From Bacteroidia bacterium (lineage in GTDB: Bacteria > Bacteroidota > Bacteroidia > J057), in NCBI GenBank assembly GCA_041391665.1, contig JAWKNO010000002.1, positions 620,001 to 684,000 of the forward strand: a DNA stretch of 64,000 bases. Direction: 5' to 3'. Both the position numbers and the translations under genes were made by a program. Shown piece after piece: positions 1 to 8,423 of this stretch (positions are counted from its first letter, which is position 1; every line of letters begins with the position of its first letter). The notes under the pieces are model-generated. The model was not told the origin of the DNA, ran no database searches, and was given only the letters and a program-made list of their open reading frames with translations.

Positions 1-13
1 ATGCAATCGAAAA

Positions 14-1135
14 ATGGAAAAAAATGATTTGCCCGATAAATCCCAGGAACCTCCGGGTTTGCCCCCATACACCCTTGTAAACCTTCCGGAAGAAATCCTT
101 TCCGAACCTGAAATTCCTGCCGACCATCTAAAGCTGATTCCCCGGCTTGACCATTCACAGGCGACCCTTGCCGAGCGTCTCGAAGCCTTTGAAGACATGA
201 CCGATTCCGAAGTGGGCGATACCAGCCTCGTTCGGGCCAGAAACCTCGAAAGAGAGTTTGGCATCAGACAGCTCTACCTGAAGTTTGAAGGCGGAAACCC
301 TACGGGAACTCATAAAGATCGTATCGCCTTTGCTCAATGTATGGATGCGCTGCGCCGGGGATACGACATCATTACCGTTGCTACCTGTGGAAATTATGGG
401 GTTGCGACGGCTTTTGCCGGAAAACAGGCAGGCCTGCACACCAAAGTATATATACCTGCCAGCTATCATACCCGCCGCCTCGATGAAATGGAAAAGCTGG
501 GTGCCGAGATTATCCGGGTAAATGGAGACTATGAAACCGCCGTAGCCGCTTCTCAGGAAGATGCCGCCCGGCACGAATGGTATGATGCCAATCCGGGGGG
601 GGACAATACCATGCTTCAACTTCAGGCATATGGTGAAATTGCCTACGAGATCTATGATATTCTTCGCGATGCGCCTCGTGCAATCGCATGCCCGGTTTCC
701 AATGGTACGGTGCTGGCCGGTATATACAAAGGATTTGTCCGGCTTCACAGAAGAGGTAAAATTTCCCGCATCCCAAAGATGGTTACAGGATCAGCCTTTA
801 AAAAAAATCCGATCGTAGAGGCGTATGTTGGTGGGAAAACATTTTGCGAAGACCTTTCTCCTTCGGATATTCATGAGACGGATGTAAATGAACCCTTGAT
901 CAACTGGCATGCTTTTGACGGAGAACTTGCACTTGACTGCATTCGGGATACGGAAGGTTGGGCGGTGAATGTGAGCGACCGGAAAATGATTGCATTTGCC
1001 AGAATGCTCAAAGAAAAAGAAGGGGTACATGTATTACCCGCTTCGACCGCAGGGTTGATTTCACTGATAGAAAAACATAAAAAAACGCCGCTCGAACCTG
1101 ACCGGTACGTGGCGGTACTAACCGGAAGAAAATGA
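14..1135 (+). CDS. PLP-dependent threonine synthase-like enzyme
   Basis: This is a fold-type II PLP enzyme of the threonine synthase/dehydratase group, 373 aa. The family's lysine motif is visible as GNPTGTHKDR with the Schiff-base lysine at about residue 101. A phosphate-binding glycine stretch (TCGNYGVATAFAG) follows near 124-136, and a PASTAGL segment sits near the C-terminus. The exact substrate cannot be read; threonine synthase itself is usually longer and lies in a thr operon, so a side role is more likely. The stop overlaps the start of the next gene (DUF1611) by 4 bases, which implies translational coupling. A frame that is open from base 1 ends in TGA at 25-27, overlapping this start, and may be the tail of an upstream operon gene lying outside the window. 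Confidence 0.85.
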   Translation: MEKNDLPDKSQEPPGLPPYTLVNLPEEILSEPEIPADHLKLIPRLDHSQATLAERLEAFEDMTDSEVGDTSLVRARNLEREFGIRQLYLKFEGGNPTGTHKDRIAFAQCMDALRRGYDIITVATCGNYGVATAFAGKQAGLHTKVYIPASYHTRRLDEMEKLGAEIIRVNGDYETAVAASQEDAARHEWYDANPGGDNTMLQLQAYGEIAYEIYDILRDAPRAIACPVSNGTVLAGIYKGFVRLHRRGKISRIPKMVTGSAFKKNPIVEAYVGGKTFCEDLSPSDIHETDVNEPLINWHAFDGELALDCIRDTEGWAVNVSDRKMIAFARMLKEKEGVHVLPASTAGLISLIEKHKKTPLEPDRYVAVLTGRK

Positions 1136-2205
1136 TAAAAAAGCCTGAAGGAAACGCCATTGTCTATTGTCAGGGGGCGTTTAATACCCCAAACGGGAAA
1201 ACTGCGCACGGACTTGTGCGTTTTACCAACCGATATAAAGTGCTGGCAGTCATTGATTCACGATATGCCGGAAAAGACGCCGGAGAAGTGCTCGACGGAA
1301 AACCCAATGGAATCCCGGTAGTTCCCAGTATTCATGATGCCATGCGGCTGGCGTGGAACAGTGAATTTCCTGCAACCCACCTGGTTATCGGTTTGGCGCC
1401 AGACGGCGGCAGGGTAGGGCCGGAGGTAAAAGCGGATGTGATTTTAGCGATTACGGAGGGGTTACATGTGGTTTCCGGCTTACACGATTTTCTTTCCGAT
1501 GATCCCAAAATAGCATCTGCCGCCCAGAAAGAAGGCGTAATGATCCGGGACGTGCGTAAACCACCCGCCCGCGATTCCCTTCATTTTTTCTCGGGCAAAA
1601 TTGAAGATGTGCGCGCCCTCAAAATTGCTCTGCTGGGAACGGATTCTGCTGTCGGTAAACGCACCACTGCCTGGATTCTCGTTCATGCGCTCAATGCACT
1701 GGGCGTAAAAACCGAATTGGTCGGAACGGGGCAGACAGCCTGGATGCAGGGGGCAAGGTATGGGATTATCATGGATTCCCTGGTCAATGATTTTGTATCT
1801 GGTGAAATCGAACATGCCGTACATTCTGCCTGGCGCGACGGCGGGGCCGATGTAATTGTGATTGAAGGGCAAGGCAGTCTGATGAATCCGGCGTACCCTG
1901 GCGGATTTGAAATCCTCGCTGCCGGAAGACCTGATATTGTCGTTTTGCAGCATGCTCCCGCCCGAAAAGAATACGACGGTTTTCCCGGTTATCCTATTCA
2001 TCCGCTTCAAAGACAAATTCAGGCGATAGAGGTACTGTCAGATCGCAAGGTTCAGGCGATAACAATCAATCACGAGGAAATGAGCAGAGAGCAAACCCTT
2101 GCGGCTTGTGAATCGATCCAAAAAGATTTGGGACTTCCTGTTTTTGATGTTTTATTGCAGGGAGCAGAGGGGTTAGCCAAAGTGATCATGGAATACCGCA
2201 AATAA
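1132..2205 (+). CDS. DUF1611 family protein, DgcN-like (possible D-glutamate N-acetyltransferase)
   Basis: The 357-aa product matches the DUF1611 architecture: an N-terminal Rossmann-like part (about 1-150) and a C-terminal P-loop domain starting at GTDSAVGKRTT (about 169-179). A later IEGQGSLMNPAY segment is typical of the family. Characterised members (DgcN) acetylate D-glutamate in a D-amino-acid catabolic route, usually with the racemase/epimerase DgcA next door. Here the visible partner is a PLP enzyme that overlaps by ATGA coupling, so a related amino-acid conversion is inferred but the substrate is unknown. Confidence 0.8.
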   Translation: MIKKPEGNAIVYCQGAFNTPNGKTAHGLVRFTNRYKVLAVIDSRYAGKDAGEVLDGKPNGIPVVPSIHDAMRLAWNSEFPATHLVIGLAPDGGRVGPEVKADVILAITEGLHVVSGLHDFLSDDPKIASAAQKEGVMIRDVRKPPARDSLHFFSGKIEDVRALKIALLGTDSAVGKRTTAWILVHALNALGVKTELVGTGQTAWMQGARYGIIMDSLVNDFVSGEIEHAVHSAWRDGGADVIVIEGQGSLMNPAYPGGFEILAAGRPDIVVLQHAPARKEYDGFPGYPIHPLQRQIQAIEVLSDRKVQAITINHEEMSREQTLAACESIQKDLGLPVFDVLLQGAEGLAKVIMEYRK

Positions 2206-2222
2206 TATGCTCTGGTAGTGAG

Positions 2223-3329
2223 ATGATAAAAAAGAGAAGACGTATCCTGCCCGTTGCCATTCCCCGCATCAAGTTTATGGGGAAACCCTCCCAAAAAGCC
2301 GGACTACCGCCCGGATCTATGGTGTATGTGGGGAAAGCCCGTGAAGGGGAAACCGTTATTTCAGCCTTTGACTACAACGACTCAAAGATCGAGTTTCACG
2401 AAAAACTTCAGCCGGAAGAACTGTCTATTTGCACCAACCCCGAAACCGTAACCTGGGTCAATGTAGATGGCATTCATGAGCCCAGCGTCATTGACAAGGT
2501 GTGCGAAATGTTTGGTATTCACCCCCTTACCCGGGAAGATATTGTCAATACCTCACTCCGGCCCAAGATCGAAGAATACGATGATTACTATTTTGTAGTC
2601 ATGAAGATGATTTATTTTTATGAAGAAACGGGACAGATTCTGATCGAGCAGGTGAGTTTTGTCCTGGGAAAAAAATACGTAATCACCTTTCAGGAACAAT
2701 TTGGAGATGTCTTTCAAAGCGTCAGAGACCGGATTCGACAGGATGGTTCACGTCTCCGGAAACGCAAATCGGATTACCTGCTGTATGCACTGATGGATGT
2801 GATTTTGAGCAATTACTTTATCGTTCTTGAAAAACTGGAAGACAAAATCGAAGACATTGAAGAGCGTTTGTATGACGATTCCCATTCAATCATTCTCCAG
2901 GAAATTCAGGTTATGAAAAAAGAACTGATCTACCTTCGAAGGGCTGTATTCCCGCTTCGCGAGGTGATCAGTCAGATACTAAGAGGAGATGGGAAAATGA
3001 TAGGATCAAAAATACAAGTCTATTACCGCGACCTGTATGATCATATTTATCAGGTTTCGGATACGGTCGAAACCTTTCGGGATCTGCTTTCCGGTCTGCA
3101 CGATTTGTACCTTTCCGAAGTCAGCAACCGGATGAACGAAATCATGAAAGTGCTGACCATTATCTCGACGATTTTTATTCCGCTGACTTTCATCGCAGGT
3201 ATATATGGAATGAATTTTTCCTATATGCCCGAGCTGCAGTACCATTGGGGATATGCTATCACGTGGGCGGTTATGCTGACCATGGCGATAGGGATGATTT
3301 TTTATTTCCGCCGCAAAAAATGGTTGTGA
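2223..3329 (+). CDS. corA: CorA-family magnesium/cobalt transporter
   Basis: The 368-aa product is a CorA channel for divalent cations in the inner membrane. It has a large acidic cytoplasmic N-terminal domain, long charged helices (about 200-300), and two C-terminal membrane helices. The diagnostic GMN signature lies at about 329-331, directly after the first helix (residues about 308-328), and the protein ends in the basic tail RRKKWL. It starts 17 bases after the DUF1611 stop and may be read through from it. Its last 320 bases are open on the opposite strand as the apparent tail of the convergent hydrolase gene. Confidence 0.95.
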   Translation: MIKKRRRILPVAIPRIKFMGKPSQKAGLPPGSMVYVGKAREGETVISAFDYNDSKIEFHEKLQPEELSICTNPETVTWVNVDGIHEPSVIDKVCEMFGIHPLTREDIVNTSLRPKIEEYDDYYFVVMKMIYFYEETGQILIEQVSFVLGKKYVITFQEQFGDVFQSVRDRIRQDGSRLRKRKSDYLLYALMDVILSNYFIVLEKLEDKIEDIEERLYDDSHSIILQEIQVMKKELIYLRRAVFPLREVISQILRGDGKMIGSKIQVYYRDLYDHIYQVSDTVETFRDLLSGLHDLYLSEVSNRMNEIMKVLTIISTIFIPLTFIAGIYGMNFSYMPELQYHWGYAITWAVMLTMAIGMIFYFRRKKWL

Positions 3330-4298
3330 TTCTGGCGTCAAATAGCCGATATCTTCATTTTCTCTGTCAGTAACGGGCAGTTTGTTCTCAAATTCATCGG
3401 GTTCGGGTAAATCATTTTCTTTACCCAAATCCTGCAAATCAGGAGATCCTGCCATTTTCCAGGCGGTGTACCAGTAGGAGCCCACTCGCCTTACGGCTGT
3501 TCTCATTCGCCTTTCGACCATTCCATCCAACATACGGTGATAGGCGGTTGCATATTCTTGTGAATAGGTACGAACGACCATATTCCCGCGGTTTTCATAT
3601 CCGTATTTTTGGTCGGGGGGAAATTGAGTGCTGAGTATTTTTTCAAAAGACAGCACAGAGTCCAATGCACGGTGGCTTTCAAATATAGTTTCCCAGCTTT
3701 CAGAAACTACGTCATCGATAAACCACGCTCTTCCTACAAAAAAATCATATTCTGAAGCAAAAAGTTCCGGCAGGCGTGATTCCCAAAACCCGTGAATTCC
3801 CTTTTGTCCGGTGAGCTGTCCGTTGTAGTTTTCGGTCGTATGCAGCGGTACATGAGCATCTCCGACATAATGCCCCAGATCAGCAGAAAGTTTGAGAATG
3901 CGTTTGAGATCTCTGTGTTCAAAGGCAGAAACCAACTGAAAAAAACCTGCCGGCAGATGATAGGGTAATATGCCATGTTCATTAAGGCTGTCTTCCGAAT
4001 ATTTTTCAACTGCCATTTTCCATTTCCTGGGCAGACTGTCAAACGGAAAATTGCCATAATGGTCCAGATCCATATAATGCCTTGCTGCTTCTCCATCTAC
4101 CGCATAACGCCTTTTATCGGGGTCTGTGGCGTGAGCTGTCAGGTATTCAATATTCGGTTTGTATAGAACCATCATCTCCGGCGGAAGGGTAAAAACTGCC
4201 AGCCGGTTGATTCGTTCGTGTGCCCAGAAACCCCAGGCGACAAGATTTTTGACAGAAATTGTCAGTAAAATGGTGAAAATAATTGATTTGTATTTCAT
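3006..4298 (-). CDS. Secreted zinc-dependent phospholipase C / S1-P1 nuclease-like protein with antisense tail
   Basis: The N-terminus is a signal peptide followed by AWGFWAHERIN, in which the mature Trp and the His fit the zinc site of S1/P1 nucleases and zinc-dependent phospholipases C. A further metal-site block GHYVGDAHVPLH and then HGFWE lies near 150-185. The family body ends near residue 320 (about position 3330). The reading frame then continues for about 107 residues antisense to corA before a stop at 3006. That tail is low-complexity antisense sequence and unlikely to be selected, so the true end may have been lost through a small frameshift near 3330-3345, or the gene may really overlap corA tail to tail. 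Substrate, lipid or nucleic acid, cannot be told. Confidence 0.75.
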   Translation of the reverse strand: MKYKSIIFTILLTISVKNLVAWGFWAHERINRLAVFTLPPEMMVLYKPNIEYLTAHATDPDKRRYAVDGEAARHYMDLDHYGNFPFDSLPRKWKMAVEKYSEDSLNEHGILPYHLPAGFFQLVSAFEHRDLKRILKLSADLGHYVGDAHVPLHTTENYNGQLTGQKGIHGFWESRLPELFASEYDFFVGRAWFIDDVVSESWETIFESHRALDSVLSFEKILSTQFPPDQKYGYENRGNMVVRTYSQEYATAYHRMLDGMVERRMRTAVRRVGSYWYTAWKMAGSPDLQDLGKENDLPEPDEFENKLPVTDRENEDIGYLTPESQPFFAAEIKNHPYRHGQHNRPRDSISPMVLQLGHIGKIHSIYTCDESQRNKNRRDNGQHFHDFVHPVADFGKVQIVQTGKQIPKGFDRIRNLINMIIQVAVIDLYF

Positions 4299-4335
4299 GG
4301 TTTTATGGGTGCTGTACTATGCGAATATAAGAGTC

Positions 4336-4366
4336 TTGGGAATCGCAGAGAAATTTTTTAATTTAG
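4336..4366 (+). promoter_or_regulatory. Possible Bacteroidota-type promoter for clpS-aat
   Basis: A TTG at 4336-4338 is followed after 20 bases by TAATTTAG (4359-4366), close to the Bacteroidota consensus of TTG about 19-20 bases before TAnnTTTG. It lies 24 bases before the clpS start. The last T of the -7 box is an A here, so the match is imperfect. Confidence 0.35.
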
Positions 4367-4390
4367 CGGCTTCAAATACCTGTCTGAAGT

Positions 4391-4684
4391 ATGATTTTGG
4401 ATAACATTCTTGTCAAAGAATTAGAGCTTGTTCTGGAAGATACTGACCTTGATACTCCGGTAAGCCTCATCGTGTGGAATGATGAGGTGAATACTTTTGA
4501 CTGGGTGATTCAATCCCTTGTCGAAGTTTGTGGACATACCTTTGAGCAGGCAGAGCAGTCCGCCTGGATTATTCACTACAAAGGAAAGTATAATGTCAAA
4601 AAAGGCCCCAGGAAAAAAATAGGCCCCATGCGGGAAGCACTGGTTGACCGTGGGATTGGTGCCACAGTAGAAGAATTGGCCTGA
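4391..4684 (+). CDS. clpS: ATP-dependent Clp protease adaptor ClpS
   Basis: The 97-aa protein shows the ClpS core: LIVWNDEVNTFDWVI at about 26-40 (the D/E-N-T-F/M binding-pocket motif), then HTFEQAEQSAWIIHYKGKY, and a C-terminal segment with GIGATVEEL. ClpS binds proteins with destabilising N-terminal residues and hands them to ClpA or ClpC. It lies 12 bases upstream of aat, which creates such N-degrons, so the two form one N-degron operon. Confidence 0.93.
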   Translation: MILDNILVKELELVLEDTDLDTPVSLIVWNDEVNTFDWVIQSLVEVCGHTFEQAEQSAWIIHYKGKYNVKKGPRKKIGPMREALVDRGIGATVEELA

Positions 4685-4696
4685 GACCCTGCACAC

Positions 4697-5380
4697 ATGC
4701 CTGTTTATGGTCTCACCGAAGAATTGATTTTTCCTCCGCCTCATCTGTCAAACCGGGACGGAATTCTTGCTGTGGGTGGGGACCTTCGCCCTGAGCGGCT
4801 ATTGCTTGCTTACTCTATGGGGATTTTCCCCTGGTATTCTCATGATGACCCGATTATCTGGTGGTCTCCTGATCCCCGGTTGGTGTTGTACCCTTCCCAA
4901 CTTATCGTATCGCGCAGTATGCGTCCTGTATTTAACCAGGGCAAATTTACATTTACCATGGATGAAGCATTCCGAGAGGTAATTACAGCTTGTAGTAAAG
5001 CGCCACGAAAAGGCCAGGATGGAACCTGGATTACCGATGAAATGCTGGAAGCTTATTGTGAATTACACGATCTGGGGTTTGCCCATTCGGTGGAAGTATG
5101 GGAGAAGGACGTATTGGTCGCAGGGCTTTACGGGGTTTCTTTGGGAAAATGTTTTTTTGGAGAATCGATGTTTACGAATGTAAGCAATGGTTCTAAAGCC
5201 GGGTTTATCTATCTGGTAAGGGGATTGGAAAAAATCGGTTATGAACTGATTGATTGTCAGGTGTATACCGATCACTTGTCAAGTCTCGGAGCTGTGGAAA
5301 TCAGCCGGAAAAAATTCCTTTCAGACCTGGCTGTTTCTGTTCCAAAACCTACCTGGCGGGGAAAATGGGCGTTTCACTAA
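4697..5380 (+). CDS. aat: Leucyl/phenylalanyl-tRNA-protein transferase
   Basis: The 227-aa product transfers Leu or Phe from aminoacyl-tRNA to proteins with N-terminal Lys or Arg, marking them for ClpS-dependent degradation. Family hallmarks are visible: FPPP and GGDL near the N-terminus, MGIFPWYS (about 40-47), WWSPDPRLVL (about 55-64), the central HSVEVW and LYGVSLGKCFFGESMF block (about 128-160), and IDCQVYTDHLSSLGA (about 187-201). Length is normal for the family. It is immediately downstream of clpS. Confidence 0.95.
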   Translation: MPVYGLTEELIFPPPHLSNRDGILAVGGDLRPERLLLAYSMGIFPWYSHDDPIIWWSPDPRLVLYPSQLIVSRSMRPVFNQGKFTFTMDEAFREVITACSKAPRKGQDGTWITDEMLEAYCELHDLGFAHSVEVWEKDVLVAGLYGVSLGKCFFGESMFTNVSNGSKAGFIYLVRGLEKIGYELIDCQVYTDHLSSLGAVEISRKKFLSDLAVSVPKPTWRGKWAFH

Positions 5381-5381
5381 A

Positions 5382-6443
5382 TCACGGGAAACACACAGTC
5401 TCACAGTCCGTGCAATACACGGCTTCTGTCTGGCCGGGAACAATCTTATGATAGATTTCTTCGTAAGTCTCCAGATCGTGAATGGTTTGAGATACCGTTG
5501 CCGAAACAGGCTGAACCATCAGTATCTGCAAAGTCAAAACCAGCATTAGACCTGGCAGGAAACCCAGGCCAGGGGAAGAAGTAGTGGTATCGGTGAGTAA
5601 GGTTTCAATTCTCCTTCGAAGAGAATTTCCTTTAAAGTGCTGGACGAGAGGGATATGTTGTAACGACTTAAGATTCAGCAACAGATTGGCATATGCTTTA
5701 CGGTTGGAGAAAGCCCGGGCACCTTCGGCATCTGCAATACATTCACTGAGGAAATCAAGCTCTTCCCTGAAAAAGTAAAAAAACGGATTGGCAAACCAAA
5801 AACACTGGATCATCTTCAGGATGGCTTTTTCCAGTGTATTCCATTGGTGGAGATGCGAAAGCTCGTGGAGGAAAACCGCATGGAGTTCATTTTCGGATAA
5901 AGAATCCATTTCCGGCTGCCAGATGATAAATTTATCTTTAAGACGAAATGCGCCTGTGCCGAGTCGCTTTCGGGTTTTTAGCAGGAAAAAACGCGTATTC
6001 TGAAGTACAATCTGTTTTTTTTCAGAAGAATGGACAAGGTGAATAAGGAATAATAGCTGGAGAAAAAAGCTCATTACCAGCGCCCCGACGGCAAGAGAGA
6101 TGATTCCACCCACCCAGTTTTTGTAGTCAAACAGAAAATTATACCAACTGTTTGCCCTGTAGCTGATTCGATGAGAATAGTTGGGATTTTCGCAGCGGCA
6201 ATAATGAGTGAGTTGGGAGTGGTCTATCTTTTGGCCGAAAGCCAGTGGTTTTACTGTCGGATTGGGAGCCGGGAAATAATCTGCCTCAAATGACACCGTA
6301 AGTGGAAGCAGTAGAGATGCTGCCAGCGAGAAATAGATAAATCCTTTTTGCTGACTGTAAGTAGCTTTTCCCCTGATCAGGAAAAAGTACAACAGCCAGG
6401 CGACTGCGGAAAGGAGGATGGAGGTGAAGATGAACGAGATCAT
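5382..6443 (-). CDS. M56-family (BlaR1-like) membrane metallopeptidase
   Basis: The 353-aa protein has N-terminal membrane helices (about 3-22, 34-52) and another pair near 110-138. The zinc motif HELSH is at 193-197, and a likely third ligand lies in SECIADAE (about 233-240). This is the BlaR1/MecR1 peptidase family, which senses an envelope signal and inactivates a cognate BlaI repressor. No penicillin-binding sensor domain is present, so beta-lactam sensing cannot be claimed. The start overlaps the blaI-like gene by 4 bases, so the pair is translationally coupled. It ends in a short Cys-containing periplasmic tail. Confidence 0.9.
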   Translation of the reverse strand: MISFIFTSILLSAVAWLLYFFLIRGKATYSQQKGFIYFSLAASLLLPLTVSFEADYFPAPNPTVKPLAFGQKIDHSQLTHYCRCENPNYSHRISYRANSWYNFLFDYKNWVGGIISLAVGALVMSFFLQLLFLIHLVHSSEKKQIVLQNTRFFLLKTRKRLGTGAFRLKDKFIIWQPEMDSLSENELHAVFLHELSHLHQWNTLEKAILKMIQCFWFANPFFYFFREELDFLSECIADAEGARAFSNRKAYANLLLNLKSLQHIPLVQHFKGNSLRRRIETLLTDTTTSSPGLGFLPGLMLVLTLQILMVQPVSATVSQTIHDLETYEEIYHKIVPGQTEAVYCTDCETVCFP

Positions 6444-6814
6444 TCCTTATCACTATTATCAATAAGCTTTCGCAATTCGGTCAGCTGGTCGGACGATATT
6501 TTCTCATTATCAAGGAGGCTGGATACCATGCCTGTCAGTGATCCTGAAAAAACATTATCTAATACGCTGCTGAGCAGCCGTTTTTGATATTTGGTTCTCG
6601 AAATTAAAGGAAAATACTGATGGCTTCTTCCCTGCGAATCATGCCCCACATAACCTTTTTCCTCCAGTATACGCACAATGGTAGAAATGGTGTTATACGC
6701 AGGCTCCGAATTTTCCGGCCATTTGGCAATGATCTCTTTTACAAACGCCTTTTTCATCCCCCATAGGATGTTCATCACTTTCAATTCCAGCGGGGTGAGC
6801 AGTTTTAATTCCAT
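6440..6814 (-). CDS. BlaI/MecI/CopY-family transcriptional repressor
   Basis: The 124-aa winged-helix protein begins with LTPLELKVMNILW, then AYNTISTIVRILEEKGYVGH, the DNA-recognition region typical of BlaI/MecI. The C-terminal helices (about 75-124) provide dimerisation and the site normally cut after signalling by the M56 partner, with which it overlaps. A dyad at 6833-6848 upstream of its start fits an autoregulatory operator. No beta-lactamase gene lies nearby, so the regulated function outside the operon is unknown. Confidence 0.92.
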   Translation of the reverse strand: MELKLLTPLELKVMNILWGMKKAFVKEIIAKWPENSEPAYNTISTIVRILEEKGYVGHDSQGRSHQYFPLISRTKYQKRLLSSVLDNVFSGSLTGMVSSLLDNEKISSDQLTELRKLIDNSDKE

Positions 6815-6822
6815 ACATTAGC

Positions 6823-6848
6823 TTTTAGACAAAACTAAACATTTAGTT
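6823..6848. promoter_or_regulatory. BlaI-type operator candidate
   Basis: AACTAAA at 6833-6839 and TTTAGTT at 6842-6848 form a 7-bp perfect dyad with a 2-base centre. A second TTTAG/CTAAA dyad (6825-6839) overlaps it. Position is 9-34 bases upstream of the blaI-like start, as expected for a self-repressed BlaI operon. Binding is inferred. Confidence 0.55.
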
Positions 6849-6978
6849 GGGAAATAACCAGTGCTTTTAATTAAATTTTTACTTTCGCAAATAGTTAAGG
6901 TTTATTTTCCCGGGGAGATTGGCATTCTCACAGAATTTACAGAGATTTGAGCAGTTTACATGGAAAAAAAGCCGCTTC

Positions 6979-7487
6979 ATGCGTTTCTGTCTACCCCTGG
7001 CATTTTTATTCTTGCTGCTTTCTTCCTTTGCTTATTCTCAATCTCCAGCCCTTCCTAAATATGCTAACGCCGCTTTCTTTCAGCTTGGTGGCATTAGCCC
7101 TGTGTACTCGTTCAACTATGAGCGCCTGATCCGGGGAACATTATGTTCACTTATAAGTATCGGATTGGGTTGTCGCTTCTGCCTCATGTAGTGGCAATAC
7201 CTGTTGGGATCAATATTTTTGATACTTTCGGTGACCACCATGTCCAGTTTAGTGCTGGCCTTACCCCTTATATCGAGGATTACGACACCTTTACGATCAA
7301 AGGTTCGGAATCACTGTTGTATATAGGTGGCGGTTTTGGTTACCGGTATCAGAAGCAGAATGCCAACTGGTTTGTGATGATGGGGATAAACCCTATGGTC
7401 AGGATCGATCCTTCGCTACATGAATTTATTGGGCCAGATCCCCAATTTATTGTATCGGGAAATCTGGCCGCAGGCTTTCGTTGGTAA
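6979..7487 (+). pseudogene. Outer-membrane protein gene broken by one-base frameshift
   Basis: The start MRFCLPLAFLFLLLSSFAYSQ is a clear signal peptide, followed by a region ending in FNYERLIRG. The frame then fails, and the next frame carries MFTYKYRIGLSLLPHV... to AGFRW, rich in alternating beta strands and ending in an aromatic residue as outer-membrane barrels do. Adding one base at the GGGG run at 7133-7136 joins both halves as RLIRGNIMFTYKYRIG in a protein of about 169 aa. The gene is therefore either a recent pseudogene or carries a sequencing error. Function unknown; it resembles small conserved Bacteroidota barrel proteins. Confidence 0.65.
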
Positions 7488-7498
7488 GGAATTTTTGT

Positions 7499-8332
7499 TT
7501 AGAGAGAAATCGTGGTCGTGAAGTCTCCAATTGAAACGGTGGCTTCCTTGTCGCATGTGCCGTCGCCATAGTCAATGGTGCGGGCTGTTTTTCCTTCAGG
7601 TGTGAGAACCACGATACCAGAAGAGATAAAACCACATGTCGCATCAAGCACCATGGGCTCTGTAATTTCCACATCAAAGGCTACATCATTGCGGGCAACT
7701 CCGGAAGCAGTTCCTGTGATACTATACACATTATTGGATGGGTCAAGATCTCCTGCACCTGATATTAATGTGGTTTTTCTGCGCGATGACCAGGTAATGG
7801 TTTCGCCCTTTTCTGAAGTCAGCTCAGCTGAGGTTACGAGGATATTAAACACAGGCTGGTCAGATGTTACATTCTCCCGGGTAATCGTTTTTTCAAAGTT
7901 GAAGTCGAAGACGGTTCCGAGCAGATTGGTAATTGTATAATTTTCAGGTGTTATCTTTAGCTGTACATTTTCCTGATCCCAAAGGTTGGTAAATGTGCCG
8001 GTTAGCTTTCCCGAACGGGTACGCCCATCTTTACAGACACATCCCTCACCAAAATCTACGGTAACGATATACTGGTCATTGGCACTTTGTGCAATATCAA
8101 TCACCGCGCAATCGCAGAAGGGACTTTGAATGCTACCGGTTTGTTTCAGATTATTTGCCGATTGGGCAATGGCATCAAACTGATTGCCGATGATGGTAAC
8201 TTCACTTTGTACAAAAGAGTGATCGAGCGTACTTTGTACTTCATGGTCACCTGAAAGAGACAAAACCTCGCAGCCGGAGGCTAGCGCCGCAGTGGCAAAT
8301 ACAAGCAGAAATAATTTTGTAATTGGATTCAT
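7499..8332 (-). CDS. Hypothetical lipoprotein
   Basis: The start is placed at 8332, giving MNPITKLFLLVFATAALASGC, a lipoprotein signal peptide with lipobox LASGC. The mature protein (about 257 aa) has many T/S-rich beta segments and two CxC/CxxC-like places (FCDCAVID and GEGCVCKDG). No known domain was recognised; it looks like a surface or periplasmic beta-sandwich protein found in Bacteroidota. It follows engB on the same strand after about 90 bases and may be a separate unit. Confidence 0.7.
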   Translation of the reverse strand: MNPITKLFLLVFATAALASGCEVLSLSGDHEVQSTLDHSFVQSEVTIIGNQFDAIAQSANNLKQTGSIQSPFCDCAVIDIAQSANDQYIVTVDFGEGCVCKDGRTRSGKLTGTFTNLWDQENVQLKITPENYTITNLLGTVFDFNFEKTITRENVTSDQPVFNILVTSAELTSEKGETITWSSRRKTTLISGAGDLDPSNNVYSITGTASGVARNDVAFDVEITEPMVLDATCGFISSGIVVLTPEGKTARTIDYGDGTCDKEATVSIGDFTTTISL

Positions 8333-8423
8333 AATTGATGGTTTGAAAGATATTTCAGGTTTAATACATATCATTTTCCTGAAAGACCCTCTGTTACCAT
8401 CGGGGGATGCTTGTCGCCTGAAA

